Source of the DNA: CAWUEZ02 sp963921355
GTDB lineage: Bacteria; Pseudomonadota; Alphaproteobacteria; Thalassobaculales; Thalassobaculaceae
DNA: 64,000 nucleotides
NCBI GenBank assembly: GCA_963921355.3
Contig: OZ001190.1
Location: forward strand, 496,001-560,000
Direction: 5' to 3'
In this document: piece by piece, positions 1 to 8,789 of the stretch
How positions within the stretch are numbered: position 1 is the stretch's first letter
Layout of the letters: each line of letters begins with the position of its first letter
Notes under the pieces: model-generated
Database searches by the model: none
Told to the model about the DNA's origin: nothing
What the model saw: the letters and a program-made list of their open reading frames with translations, nothing else
Position numbers and translations under genes: made by a program

Positions 1-37
1 AGTTGGCGGCTAAGAAGTTGGCAGGCCGGGCGGCGGG

Positions 38-664
38 TCAGTCCGCCGTCGCCGGCCGACGCCAGGGAAAGCGTGTCCCGTAGTCGCCCTCGAAGGCGTC
101 CAAAGTGTCGGCATGGACCAGGGTCAGATCGATGTCGTCGCGGCCGGCCAGCAGGCATTCCTTCACGAAAGCATCGATCTCGAAGCGGAAGGGCTCGGCC
201 TCGTTGGCGATCCGCACCGATTGCTGTTCCAGATCGACGCTCAAGGGAGCCGCCGGGTCGGCCTCGGCCATGGCCCAGATCCGCTCGATCGCCTCGATCG
301 GCAGGACCACCGGCAACACTCCGTTCTTGGCGGCGTTGGAGCGGAAGATATCTCCGAAGCTCGGCGCGATGATGCAGCGGAAGCCGGCATCCGCCAGGGC
401 GTAGACCGCCCCCTCCCGGCTTGATCCGCCACCGAAATTGCGATCCGCGACCAGGATCGGCGCCGCCTGATAGGCGGGCTGGTTCAGCACGAAGTCCGGC
501 CGCAGCGACCCGTCGTCATCGCGGCGCAGGTCGTGGAACAGGTAATTGTCGTAGCCGTCGGAGCGCGGCTTGCGCAGGAAGCGGCCGGGCAGAAGCTGGT
601 CGGTATCGACATTGGCGAGCCGCAGCGGCACCGCCGGTGCCGTCAGAGTCGTGAACGGCCTCAT
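38..664 (-). CDS. leuD: 3-isopropylmalate dehydratase small subunit
   Basis: Small (swivel) subunit of the 4Fe-4S isopropylmalate isomerase, 208 aa, the usual LeuD length. It starts MRPFTTLTAPAVPL and then shows the hallmarks NVDTDQLLPGRFL, a glycine-rich NFGGGSSREGA substrate loop and APSFGDIFRSNAAKNGVLP. The reading frame stays open upstream, but that extension lies inside leuC, so the ATG that overlaps the leuC stop (ATGA) was chosen. The overlap implies translational coupling with leuC. Function is leucine synthesis by homology. Because it follows a hydantoinase operon, a paralogous hydro-lyase role on another hydroxy-diacid cannot be excluded. Nothing is annotated in the 37 bases beyond its stop. 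Confidence 0.93.
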   Translation of the reverse strand: MRPFTTLTAPAVPLRLANVDTDQLLPGRFLRKPRSDGYDNYLFHDLRRDDDGSLRPDFVLNQPAYQAAPILVADRNFGGGSSREGAVYALADAGFRCIIAPSFGDIFRSNAAKNGVLPVVLPIEAIERIWAMAEADPAAPLSVDLEQQSVRIANEAEPFRFEIDAFVKECLLAGRDDIDLTLVHADTLDAFEGDYGTRFPWRRPATAD

Positions 665-2067
665 GCCCGCTCTCCGATCCGGCGCACATCGGTAATCCGG
701 CCGGTCACGGCCGCCGCCGCCGCCATGGCCGGGCTCATCAGATGGGTGCGAGCCCCGGGGCCCTGGCGCCCGCGGAAGTTCCGGTTGGTGGTCGACGCGC
801 AGCGCTCGCCCGGCGGCACCATGTCGCCGTTTGTGGCCGCACACATCGAACACCCGGAGTCCAGCCACTCGGCACCGGCCGCGGTGAAGACCCGGTCCAG
901 CCCCTCGGCCTCGGCCTGGCGTTTCACCGCCGACGACCCGGGAACGACCATGGTCGGCACGGTGGTGCGGCGGTCGGTCAGGACGTCGGCCGCCGAACGC
1001 AGGTCCTCGATCCGGGCATTGGTGCAGGACCCGATGAACACCCGGTCGATCACCACGTCGGTCAGGGGTGTGCCGGGCCGCAGGTCCATATAGTCCAGCG
1101 CCTTCTCCAGGGTCGCGCGGCGCCCGCCATCGGCTTCCGCCGCCGGATCGGGGACGCGGTCGGTGACCGCCAGGGCGTGCTCCGGGCTGGTGCCCCAGGT
1201 CACGGTCGGGGCGACGGCGGCCCCGTCCAGGCGGACCTCGCGATCAAAAACCGCACCGTCATCGCCGTGCAGGTCGCGCCAGGAGGCCACCGCCGCCTCC
1301 CAGTCGGCGCCGGTCGGCGCATAGCGGCGGCCGTGCAGCCAGGCGAAGGTGGTGTCGTCCGGTGCGATCATGCCGGCACGCCCGCCGGCCTCGATCGACA
1401 TGTTGCAGACGGTCATCCGGGCTTCCATGGACAGTGCGCGGATCGCGGTCCCGTCGTACTCAATGACATGTCCGGCCGCCCCGTCTGCCCCGATCTCGGC
1501 GATGATCGCCAGGATCAGGTCCTTGGCCGAGACATGGGCGCCCAACGTGCCGTCGACGGTGATCCGCAGGGTTTTCGGTCGTCTCTGCCAGAGGCTCTGG
1601 GTGGCGAGCACGTGGCTGACTTCCGACGCCCCGATCCCGAAGGCAAGCGCGCCGAACGCGCCATGGGTCGACGTGTGGCTGTCGCCGCAGACCAGGGTGA
1701 TCCCCGGCTGGGTCAGACCAAGCTCCGGCCCCACCACATGAACGATCCCCTGGTCCGGGTCGTCGAGCCCGAACAGCCGGATGCCGTTGTCGGCGGCGTT
1801 GCTGTCGAGCAGCCGGATCATGGTGGCGATCTCGGGGTCGCTGGCGCCCGCCGACCGGTCGCGGGTCGGCACGTAGTGATCGGCGATCGCGAAGGTGAGA
1901 TCGGGCCGCCGCACCGGCCGGCCGGCGCGCTGCAGCTTGTCGAAGGCGTGAAACGAGCCTTCATGGCACAGGTGACGGTCGATCCACAGCAGGGTCTGGC
2001 CGTCGTCGCGCGCCGTCACGGTGTGGGCGCGCCAGATCTTCTCGAACAACGTAAGGGACTCGGACAT
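661..2067 (-). CDS. leuC: 3-isopropylmalate dehydratase large subunit
   Basis: Catalytic iron-sulfur subunit of isopropylmalate isomerase, 468 aa, normal length. Seen: CHEGSFHAFDKL near the N-terminus, the VCGDSHTSTHGAFGALAFGI block, GSCTNARIEDLR (first cluster cysteine) and GCSMCAATNGD (the second and third). The start is set at MSESLTLFEKIW. The frame is open 20 codons further, but that stretch runs into intergenic repeat DNA and looks non-coding. leuC and leuD overlap by 4 bases. leuC is separated from hyuB by a 290-base gap filled by a palindromic element and a gene remnant, so it may be co-transcribed with the upstream operon or have its own promoter. Confidence 0.93.
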   Translation of the reverse strand: MSESLTLFEKIWRAHTVTARDDGQTLLWIDRHLCHEGSFHAFDKLQRAGRPVRRPDLTFAIADHYVPTRDRSAGASDPEIATMIRLLDSNAADNGIRLFGLDDPDQGIVHVVGPELGLTQPGITLVCGDSHTSTHGAFGALAFGIGASEVSHVLATQSLWQRRPKTLRITVDGTLGAHVSAKDLILAIIAEIGADGAAGHVIEYDGTAIRALSMEARMTVCNMSIEAGGRAGMIAPDDTTFAWLHGRRYAPTGADWEAAVASWRDLHGDDGAVFDREVRLDGAAVAPTVTWGTSPEHALAVTDRVPDPAAEADGGRRATLEKALDYMDLRPGTPLTDVVIDRVFIGSCTNARIEDLRSAADVLTDRRTTVPTMVVPGSSAVKRQAEAEGLDRVFTAAGAEWLDSGCSMCAATNGDMVPPGERCASTTNRNFRGRQGPGARTHLMSPAMAAAAAVTGRITDVRRIGERA

Positions 2068-2134
2068 GGCCGCGAAGGTAGCCAGAACCGCCCGCTTGGC
2101 AAGGGGGCCCCTATACGTTGGATCCACCCTGCTT

Positions 2135-2248
2135 GTATTCCCGGCCCTGAGCCGGGACCTAGACTAGCAATCCGCTGGGACGATCGAGGGCAATCGACCA
2201 AACCCCAGCGCGTTCCATTCCTTGGTCCCGGCTCAGGGCCGGGAATAC
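2135..2248. repeat. Palindromic element copy A: perfect 25-bp inverted repeats around a 64-base loop
   Basis: The left arm (2135-2159, beginning GTATTCCCGG) is the exact reverse complement of the right arm (2224-2248). The loop between them matches the loop of the element at 11527-11639 only when one of the two is reverse-complemented. The flank to the right is homologous in the same orientation in both places. No coding capacity. It sits at the 5' side of leuC on the minus strand. Behaves like a REP/MITE-type non-autonomous element. Confidence 0.85.
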
Positions 2249-2281
2249 GCTCAGGTTAGTTCAGCGTATCTAGAGGGCACG

Positions 2282-2346
2282 CTACCCCACCTTCACCACC
2301 ATCGGAATCCGGCGACCACCAGTTCGACCCGGCCGCCCCGGGCCGC
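2282..2346 (-). pseudogene. Remnant of a cobU-like 3' end
   Basis: Read on the minus strand, this stretch encodes ARGGRVELVVAG, then, after a one-base deletion, IPMVVKVG and a TAG stop. The genuine cobU at 11673-12185 ends ARADWVELVVAGIPMVVKGG. Several differences fall at third codon positions (GAG/GAA, GTC/GTG, ATC/ATT), as expected of a once-functional diverged paralog. The rest of the gene is absent: hyuB ends 14 bases away on one side and the palindromic element lies on the other. Confidence 0.75.
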
Positions 2347-2360
2347 TGGAACGATGTTGC

Positions 2361-4145
2361 TCAGCCCTGCGTTCGCAATAGCTCCGTCGCGGCCGTGTCC
2401 AGCATCCCGTCCTCGGAGACCACGACCCGGTAGTCCCGCGCCGCCGTCTCGATGCTGATCAGGTCATCAAGGACATCGGCCTGGACGTCGTCGGGCGCGC
2501 GCGCCAGAGGATCGCCATACCCGCCACCCGCCGGCCCTTGGCACTGGAAGCGGTCGCCCTTGGCGATGCGCATATGCGAGACCTTTGACGGCAGGTCGCG
2601 GGTGCCACCGGACTGCGCATGCAACTGGAGGCGCGCGGGGGTGCCGGATCCGCCGCCATCGAAGCCCCACGGCGCGAAGCCGTGACCCTCACCCTCGACG
2701 GAAGCCCCTCCGTCGACCAGGTATTCGAACTCGCGGATCGAGCCGAGCCCGCCGCGCCAGCGGCCGGCCCCGACCGCGTCCTCGCGCAACTCGTAGCGCG
2801 AGACCCGGAGCGGCAGGTGGGTCTCGATGTCCTCGATCGGGTTGTTCCGCGTGTTGGCGTACAGCGTGTCGACGGCGTCCATGCCGTCGCGGCCGTACCG
2901 GCCGCCATAGCTGCCCTCGAAGATCTCCATATGCACCCAGTGCCGGCCGTTCCGCAGACCGGAGAACGCGATCACCTTCAGGTTCCCGATGCCCGCCGAG
3001 ACCTGGTGCGGGGTCGCCTGGGCCAGCGCCTTCATCACGGTGTCCGCCAACTGGTTGCCGGGGCAGAACCGCGCGATGGTCGGCGCCGGGAACACCGGAT
3101 TGGCGAGGCACCCCAGCGGTGCGTGGATCTTGATCGGACGGGTCAGTCCGTCATTGACCGGGATGTGCCCGTGGACCGCGGTGTCGAGCAGGACCGAGCG
3201 GATGGTCAGCCAGATCGCGATGTCCGCGGTGCCGACCAGCGGCATGTTGATCGGCGCATCATCGACCTGGTCCGCGGTGCCGGTCAGATCGACCTCGATC
3301 TCGTCCCCGCGCACCCGAAGCGTGACAGCGATCGGCAGCTCCTTCTTGCGCGCTTCCGCCGCGTCCAGAAAGCCGTCGATGTAGGTGGTGACGGCATAGT
3401 CGCCGTCCGGCAAGGCGGTGATCGCGCCGCGCATCAGCCGCTCGGCGTGGTCCATCGCGCCTTCGCACGCCGCCTCCAGGGTGTCGATCCCATACCGGGC
3501 GATCAGGGCTTCGAAGCGCTCGGCACCGATCCGCGCGGCAGCGATCTGCGCTTCCATATCGCCGACCACCAGGTCGGAGACCCGGATGTTGTCACGCAGC
3601 ACGTGCCAGACCGGTTCGACCTTGCGACCCGCGTCATAGACCTTGATCGCCTTGAACTGCAGACCTTCGGCGTAGGCGTCGATGGCGTCGACGATCCCGC
3701 AACTGCCCGGGGTCAACGCGCCGATATCCAGATGGTGGGCGGTGGTCCCGGCCCAGGCGACCAGGCGGTCGGCATGGAAGATCGGCACCATGAACGCAAC
3801 GTCGGGGCCGTGACTGGCGCCGGAGTAAGCGTCGTTATGCATGATCACGTCGCCCGGGCGCACCGTCTCTCCGCGCTCGGCCATGATCCGGTTGATGCCC
3901 TGGATGTAGCCCGGGATCGGCCCCGACTGCAGCGGAGTGGACTGGGCGGATTCCGCCAGGCCCCTGCCCTGGGCATCGACCAGACCGGCGCCGAAATCCT
4001 CGGACTCCCGGATGATCGAGGAATACGACATGCGCATCAGGCGGTAGCCCATCTCCACCGCGATGTTCTCCAGCGCCCTCTGGATCACCGCGACGGTCAC
4101 CGGATCGATGGCCGGCGGCGCTTCGGTTTCGGCGGCGGCGCTCAT
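2361..4145 (-). CDS. hyuB: Hydantoinase/oxoprolinase family subunit B
   Basis: 594-aa protein of the hydantoinase B family (N-methylhydantoinase B, 5-oxoprolinase C-terminal half, acetone carboxylase alpha-like). It starts with a 12-residue tail and then DPVTVAVIQRALENIAVEMG. Family motifs seen: SIIRESEDFGAGLVDAQGR, PGDVIMHNDAYSGASHGPD, GTTAHHLDIG, and a glycine-rich GPAGGGYGDPLARAPDDV near the C-terminus. It overlaps the upstream A subunit by 4 bases (ATGA), so the two are made as a pair. Cytoplasmic. The exact substrate (hydantoin, N-methylhydantoin, 5-oxoproline or a related lactam) cannot be told from sequence. The racemase and transporter in the same run support a nitrogen heterocycle. 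Confidence 0.9.
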   Translation of the reverse strand: MSAAAETEAPPAIDPVTVAVIQRALENIAVEMGYRLMRMSYSSIIRESEDFGAGLVDAQGRGLAESAQSTPLQSGPIPGYIQGINRIMAERGETVRPGDVIMHNDAYSGASHGPDVAFMVPIFHADRLVAWAGTTAHHLDIGALTPGSCGIVDAIDAYAEGLQFKAIKVYDAGRKVEPVWHVLRDNIRVSDLVVGDMEAQIAAARIGAERFEALIARYGIDTLEAACEGAMDHAERLMRGAITALPDGDYAVTTYIDGFLDAAEARKKELPIAVTLRVRGDEIEVDLTGTADQVDDAPINMPLVGTADIAIWLTIRSVLLDTAVHGHIPVNDGLTRPIKIHAPLGCLANPVFPAPTIARFCPGNQLADTVMKALAQATPHQVSAGIGNLKVIAFSGLRNGRHWVHMEIFEGSYGGRYGRDGMDAVDTLYANTRNNPIEDIETHLPLRVSRYELREDAVGAGRWRGGLGSIREFEYLVDGGASVEGEGHGFAPWGFDGGGSGTPARLQLHAQSGGTRDLPSKVSHMRIAKGDRFQCQGPAGGGYGDPLARAPDDVQADVLDDLISIETAARDYRVVVSEDGMLDTAATELLRTQG

Positions 4146-6220
4146 GACGGTGCTCCCTTCTCGATCAGCAGGTTGCCCTGGGCGTCCATCCGGGCGGTCC
4201 AGCCCGGCGGCACCACCGTGGTGGTGTCGGTCTGCAGGAACACCGCGGGCCCGACCACCTCGGCGTCGATCGGCGGCGCGAAACGGTCGATGAACGGCGT
4301 CGGGTAGCGCCGCAAACCGCCGTCGGTGGCGAAGACACAGTCGCCGGTGCGCACCGTCGCCGTCGCGATATCCGCGCCGCCCTTGACGTCAGGGGCGGCG
4401 ATCTTGGCGACCTCGCCACGGGCGGTGACGCGGACATTGACGATCTCGATAGGGCTGTCGGCAAAGGCGTGGCCGTACTCGGCGATATGGGCATCGGCGA
4501 AGGCCTGGAAGACACCGGCCAGGGCATCTGGCGTCATGGCCCCCTCGGGAAAGGCGACGCGCAGTTCGTAGCCCTGGCCGACGTAGCGCAGATCACCGGC
4601 TCGCCGGAACCCGACCGAGGCGGGGTCGACCCCGTCGGAGCGCAGTTGCTCGGCGAGTTGCGCCTCCATAGCGGCGAAATCGCTGTCGAGACGGCGTGCA
4701 TCGACCGCGTCGCTGACCTGGAATGCGGTGCGGATGGCGTCGTATTTCAGATCCGTGGTCAGCAGACCGACCGCCGAGGTGATGCCGGGATAGGCCGGCA
4801 CCAGAACAGTCGGAATGTCCAGCACGTCGGCGACGTCGACCGCGTGCAGCGGGCCCGCCCCGCCGAACGCCACCAGCACGAAGTCGCGCGGATCCAGGCC
4901 CTTCTGCACGGTGCGCGAGCGGATCGCGTTCGCCATGTTGGCGTTGATGATGGTCAGGATCCCGCTGGCCGTCTCCTCAACCCCCATACCCAGTTGGTCC
5001 GCCAGAGCTGAGATGACCCGGCGCGCCGCACCGGTATCGAGGGACATCTCGCCGCCGAGAAAATTGCCAGGGTCGAGCCGGCCGAGCACCACATGAGCGT
5101 CCGTGACCGTCGGCTGGTCGCCGCCATGGCCGTAGGCGGCCGGACCCGGGCGGGCACCGGCGCTGCGCGGGCCGACCCGGAACGCCCCGCCGCCATCGGT
5201 GGCGGCGATGGATCCGCCGCCGGCGCCAATCGTGTGGATGTCGATCATCGGCGCGAGCACGGGGTAGCCGCCGATCCAGGTATCGCGGGCGGTCGCTTCG
5301 GCAAACGCCCCGTCGACGACGATGCCGATATCCGCCGACGTTCCGCCGACATCGAAGGTGATCAGGTTGTCGTGGCCCGACAGCGCGCCGCTCCACGCCC
5401 CGCCCAGGACGCCGGCCGCCGGGCCCGACAGCAGCGTGAGGATCGGCTTGTCGGCCACCATCGTCGCGGTCGCCGCCCCGCCGTTGGACCCCATGACGTG
5501 CAGGTCGGAGCCGATCCCGCTCCCGCCCATGCTGGACTCGAGATGGGCGACGTAGTCCCGGACCTTCGGACCGATGAAGGCGTTCATCGCCGCCGTGGTG
5601 AACCGCTCGAACTCGCGGAATTGCGGCGACACGGACGACGAGGTCGTCACGAAACAGTCGGGATACTCCTCGAGCACGATGGCCCGGGCCCGCTCTTCAT
5701 GGACCGAGTCGAGGTAGGAGAACAGAAAGCAGACTGCGATCGCCTGCACCCCGGCCGCCTTCAGGTCCCGGGCCGCCTGGCGGACCGCATCCTCATCCAG
5801 CGTGTGCAGGACGTCGCCCGATGGTGGCACCAGCCGCTCGCGCACCGTCTTGCGGTGGCGGCGGCACACCAGCGGGCGGTCCTGCCAGGGGATCTCCTGC
5901 ATGATCGAGTAGTGCTGCAGGCGCTGGTGGCGACCGATATGCAGGATGTCGCGATAGCCCTCGGTGGTGATCATCCCGGTAACGGCACCGTCGTATTCCA
6001 GCACCGCGTTGGTCGCGATCGTGGTGCCGTGCAGCAGGTGGTCGATCGCCCCCGGATCGACGCCCTGGCGGTGGCAGAGTTCGAGCGCCCCGGCGATCAC
6101 CCCCCGAGACGGGTCGTCCGGTGTGGTCGGCGTCTTGTGGATCGTGGTGTCGCCGGTTTCGGTATCGGTGAACACCAGATCGGTGAAGGTTCCTCCGACA
6201 TCGACGCCAATCAGCTGCAC
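4142..6220 (-). CDS. hyuA: Hydantoinase/oxoprolinase family subunit A
   Basis: 692-aa ATP-dependent ring-opening subunit. The N-terminus MQLIGVDVGGTFTDLVF is the sugar-kinase/actin-type phosphate-binding motif of hydantoinase A. Further in come HGTTIATNAVLEYDGA, TSSSVSPQFREFERFTTAAMNAFI, ITFDVGGTSADIGIV (second nucleotide-binding element) and IGAGGGSIA, with VLVAFGGAGPLHAVDVAD near residue 450. Expected to phosphorylate the ring oxygen, driving ATP-dependent hydrolysis together with the B subunit. It follows the racemase after 25 bases and overlaps hyuB. Part of the operon that starts at the transporter ATPase. Confidence 0.92.
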   Translation of the reverse strand: MQLIGVDVGGTFTDLVFTDTETGDTTIHKTPTTPDDPSRGVIAGALELCHRQGVDPGAIDHLLHGTTIATNAVLEYDGAVTGMITTEGYRDILHIGRHQRLQHYSIMQEIPWQDRPLVCRRHRKTVRERLVPPSGDVLHTLDEDAVRQAARDLKAAGVQAIAVCFLFSYLDSVHEERARAIVLEEYPDCFVTTSSSVSPQFREFERFTTAAMNAFIGPKVRDYVAHLESSMGGSGIGSDLHVMGSNGGAATATMVADKPILTLLSGPAAGVLGGAWSGALSGHDNLITFDVGGTSADIGIVVDGAFAEATARDTWIGGYPVLAPMIDIHTIGAGGGSIAATDGGGAFRVGPRSAGARPGPAAYGHGGDQPTVTDAHVVLGRLDPGNFLGGEMSLDTGAARRVISALADQLGMGVEETASGILTIINANMANAIRSRTVQKGLDPRDFVLVAFGGAGPLHAVDVADVLDIPTVLVPAYPGITSAVGLLTTDLKYDAIRTAFQVSDAVDARRLDSDFAAMEAQLAEQLRSDGVDPASVGFRRAGDLRYVGQGYELRVAFPEGAMTPDALAGVFQAFADAHIAEYGHAFADSPIEIVNVRVTARGEVAKIAAPDVKGGADIATATVRTGDCVFATDGGLRRYPTPFIDRFAPPIDAEVVGPAVFLQTDTTTVVPPGWTARMDAQGNLLIEKGAPS

Positions 6221-6245
6221 GGCCTGGCCCTCCCCGGCTCGGTGT

Positions 6246-7004
6246 TCAAGGTGACCTGTCCCATGGTCTGTCCGGCGGGGCCGCGCTGGCCAGCGTCCCG
6301 GTGTAGGTTTTGGCGCGCGGGTAGGCGTAGCCGCCGCGCTTGCAGGTCGTGATGCCGAGGCCGACCAGGGCTTCGGCGAACTTCACGGCGGCGGCGACCC
6401 CGTCGATCACCGGCACGCCGGTCTCCCGGCTCAGGGCGTCGGCCAGGTCGGTCATGCCGGCGCAGCCGAGCAGAACCGCCTCGGCGCCGTCCTCCTCGAT
6501 CGCGGCCAGGACCTCGCTGCGCACCTTGGCCGCCGCCGCGTCGCCGTCCTCTTCCAGGGCCAGGACCGGAATCGCGGCGGCCCGGACCCGTCGACACTGG
6601 CGCTCAAACCCGTAGCGCAGCGCCAGCGCCTCCATGATCGGGACGGCCCGGGGCAGCGTGGTGACCACCGAGAAGCCGTGACCGACCATCGAGGCGGCCG
6701 CCATCGCGGCCTCGCAGATCCCGAGGACCGGTACGGCGACCATTTCGCGGCAGGCATCCAGTCCCGGATCATCGAAGCAGGCGACCACCACGGCGTCGGC
6801 CCCGGCCGCGACACCCTTGCGGGTCTCCTCCAGCAGGCCGGGCAGGCAGTAGACCTCGTCATAATGGCCTTCGATGCTGACGGGTCCGTCGGCCGGATTG
6901 ACCGCAACGATCTCGGTCCCCGGCGCGGCGATGGCGACAGCGGTGTCGCGGATCTTGTCGGTCATCGACGCGGTGGTGTTGGGATTGACGACCAGAATGC
7001 GCAT
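6246..7004 (-). CDS. Asp/Glu/hydantoin racemase family protein
   Basis: 252 aa. It begins MRILVVNPNTTASMTDKI, the classic N-terminus of hydantoin/allantoin racemases. The two catalytic cysteines of the family are present: Cys76 in VVACFDDP and Cys181 in LLGCAGM, positions equal to those reported for characterised hydantoin racemases. It would interconvert the enantiomers of a 5-substituted hydantoin (or allantoin) so that the stereoselective hydrolase can use both. The gene sits 5 bases after the permease and 25 bases before hyuA, clearly one transcription unit. The tail after residue 235 is less conserved. Confidence 0.88.
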   Translation of the reverse strand: MRILVVNPNTTASMTDKIRDTAVAIAAPGTEIVAVNPADGPVSIEGHYDEVYCLPGLLEETRKGVAAGADAVVVACFDDPGLDACREMVAVPVLGICEAAMAAASMVGHGFSVVTTLPRAVPIMEALALRYGFERQCRRVRAAAIPVLALEEDGDAAAAKVRSEVLAAIEEDGAEAVLLGCAGMTDLADALSRETGVPVIDGVAAAVKFAEALVGLGITTCKRGGYAYPRAKTYTGTLASAAPPDRPWDRSP

Positions 7005-7009
7005 GACGG

Positions 7010-7855
7010 CTACACCAGTCCTTTGCCGGCGTCGGAGCCAAGGCGCCGCTGGCGCCAGCGGAACAGCGCGACAAGGCCGAGGCAGGTTGCGATAACCACC
7101 AGCGACAGGGCGGTGGTGTAGGCGCCGAGGGCGTAGATCACCGGGGTGGTGACGTTGGTCTGCATGGCCTGGAGCTCGAGCGGCAGGGTGTTCAGCGCAC
7201 CGACCGACTGCGAGGTCCGGGCGATCTCGTCATAGGACAGGGTGAAGCCGAACAGGGCGACGCCGATCAGGCTGGGCGCCACGATCGGCAGCACCACGAA
7301 GCGCACGGTCTGCCGGCCGTCGGCGCCGAGATCCCGCGCGGCCTCCTCGTAGGCCGGATCGAACCGGTTGAAGACCGCGAACATGATCAGGAGCCCGAAC
7401 GGCAGGGTCCAGGTCAGGTGCGCGCCGAGCGCGGAGCTCCACCAGGTCCGCTCGATCCCCAGCAGCTCGAACATCGAGCCGATGCCGAGGCTGACCACGA
7501 TGGACGGCATGATCAGGCTGGCGATCACGATGTAGAACAGCACACCGCTGCCGCGAAAACGGGTGCGGAACGCCAGGCCCGCCAGGAAGGCGATCACCAC
7601 GGTGAGAACCATGACGATCAGCCCGAGCTGAAACGACCGGCCGAAAGAGCCCCAGATGTCGCCGATCGACTGCGGGCGGAAGATGTCGGCGAACCAGTGC
7701 AGCGATACCCCGTTCATCGGGAAGGTCAGGCCGCCATCTGGGCCCTGGAAGGCCAGCAGAATCACCGCCAGCATCGGGCCGTAGAGGAACAGCACGAAGG
7801 CACCGAACACGGTTGCCAGCACATAGAAGCTGCGGGGCCGCGCACCACGCTGCAT
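7010..7855 (-). CDS. ABC transporter permease, PotC type
   Basis: 281-aa inner-membrane protein with about six hydrophobic segments, starting MQRGARPRSFYVLATVFGA. The cytoplasmic EAA loop that docks on the ATPase is visible as EEAARDLGADGRQTVRFVVL. Resembles the second permease of spermidine/putrescine-type importers. It follows the first permease with a single base between stop and start, and is followed by the racemase after 5 bases. With the other three components it should import the substrate of the hydantoinase enzymes. A true polyamine substrate is the alternative. Confidence 0.88.
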   Translation of the reverse strand: MQRGARPRSFYVLATVFGAFVLFLYGPMLAVILLAFQGPDGGLTFPMNGVSLHWFADIFRPQSIGDIWGSFGRSFQLGLIVMVLTVVIAFLAGLAFRTRFRGSGVLFYIVIASLIMPSIVVSLGIGSMFELLGIERTWWSSALGAHLTWTLPFGLLIMFAVFNRFDPAYEEAARDLGADGRQTVRFVVLPIVAPSLIGVALFGFTLSYDEIARTSQSVGALNTLPLELQAMQTNVTTPVIYALGAYTTALSLVVIATCLGLVALFRWRQRRLGSDAGKGLV

Positions 7856-7856
7856 C

Positions 7857-8714
7857 TCACAGCTCCTTGCGCACGTCGGCGAACCGCATCAGCACCATGA
7901 TCAACAGGATCACGACGCCGAGCAGCACCATGGCGTTGGCGGCGGCGGGCGGGAACTGCAGGTAGGACAGCTCGGTCGAGATCGCCTTGCCGACCGAGGC
8001 GACCTGACCTCCGCCGAGCACGTTCACAGTCACGAAGTCGCCCATGACCATGGCGATCACGAAGATCGAGCCGATGGCGATGCCGGGTTTGCAAAGCGGG
8101 ATCACCACGTGCCAGACCGTCTGCCACCCGGTCGCGCCGCCGTCGACCGCGGCCTCCAGCAGCCGTCGGTCGATCCGCATCATCGAGTTGAAGATCGGCA
8201 CGATCATGAACAGCGTGTACAGGTGGACATAGCCGACGATCACCGCGAACTCGCTGAACAGCAGCCATTCCAGCGGTGCGTCGACGATGCCGAGTCCGAC
8301 CAGCGCCTTGTTGACCAGGCCGTTGCGCCCCAGCAGCGGGATCCAGGCGATCATGCGGATCACGATCGAGGTCCAGAACGGAATCGTGCACAGCAGAAAC
8401 AGCACGATCTGGAACGTCAGGGTACGGACGTGAAAGGCCAGGAAATAGGCGATGGTGAAGCCGAGCACCAAGGTGATCGCCCAGACGATCAGGCTGAACT
8501 TCAGGGTGATCAGGTAGGTGTTGTAGGTCACCTCGGCGGTGAACACGTCGACGTAGTTCACGAAGGCGAAATCGGGAATCAGGATCTGATAGGTCTGGTA
8601 GTCGAAGAAGCTGACCACGACGACCATCGCGATCGGCAGCACGAAGAACACGAGGAACACCGCGCTCAGCGGTGCTGCCTGCAGATATGAGAAAAGCTGG
8701 CGTCGAGGCTGCAT
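7857..8714 (-). CDS. ABC transporter permease, PotB type
   Basis: Inner-membrane permease of about 285 aa (285 if started at MQPRRQLFSYLQAAP; a GTG ten codons upstream is also open). The ATG was preferred because a GAGAG element lies a suitable distance upstream and because homologs usually start with a short basic tail before the first membrane helix. Several strongly hydrophobic helices. The EAA-type loop is LEAAVDGGATGWQTVWHVVIPL. Separated from the binding-protein gene by an intergenic hairpin, and from the partner permease by one base. Confidence 0.86.
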   Translation of the reverse strand: MQPRRQLFSYLQAAPLSAVFLVFFVLPIAMVVVVSFFDYQTYQILIPDFAFVNYVDVFTAEVTYNTYLITLKFSLIVWAITLVLGFTIAYFLAFHVRTLTFQIVLFLLCTIPFWTSIVIRMIAWIPLLGRNGLVNKALVGLGIVDAPLEWLLFSEFAVIVGYVHLYTLFMIVPIFNSMMRIDRRLLEAAVDGGATGWQTVWHVVIPLCKPGIAIGSIFVIAMVMGDFVTVNVLGGGQVASVGKAISTELSYLQFPPAAANAMVLLGVVILLIMVLMRFADVRKEL

Positions 8715-8748
8715 CTGGTCGGGCTCTCGGTTGCCGGTCGGCACAGAG

Positions 8749-8776
8749 CCCGGGCCGGTCGCGAAACCGGCCCGGG
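8749..8776 (-). promoter_or_regulatory. Intercistronic hairpin between binding-protein and permease genes
   Basis: Perfect 11-bp stem (CCCGGGCCGGT against ACCGGCCCGGG) with a 6-base loop, placed just after the binding-protein stop on the transcribed strand. No U-run follows, so it is more likely a processing or mRNA-stabilising stem than an intrinsic terminator. Such stems are well known in ABC operons as the means of making more binding protein than permease. Confidence 0.65.
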
Positions 8777-8789
8777 ATCGTCAGTCGGG

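Noticed and set aside
742..2259. Long plus-strand frame opposite leuC, and many similar ones (2619-4307, 5093-6352, 39073-40449)
   Set aside because: Antisense shadows of well-recognised genes; they lack any family motif and are rich in Arg, Gly, His and Asp.
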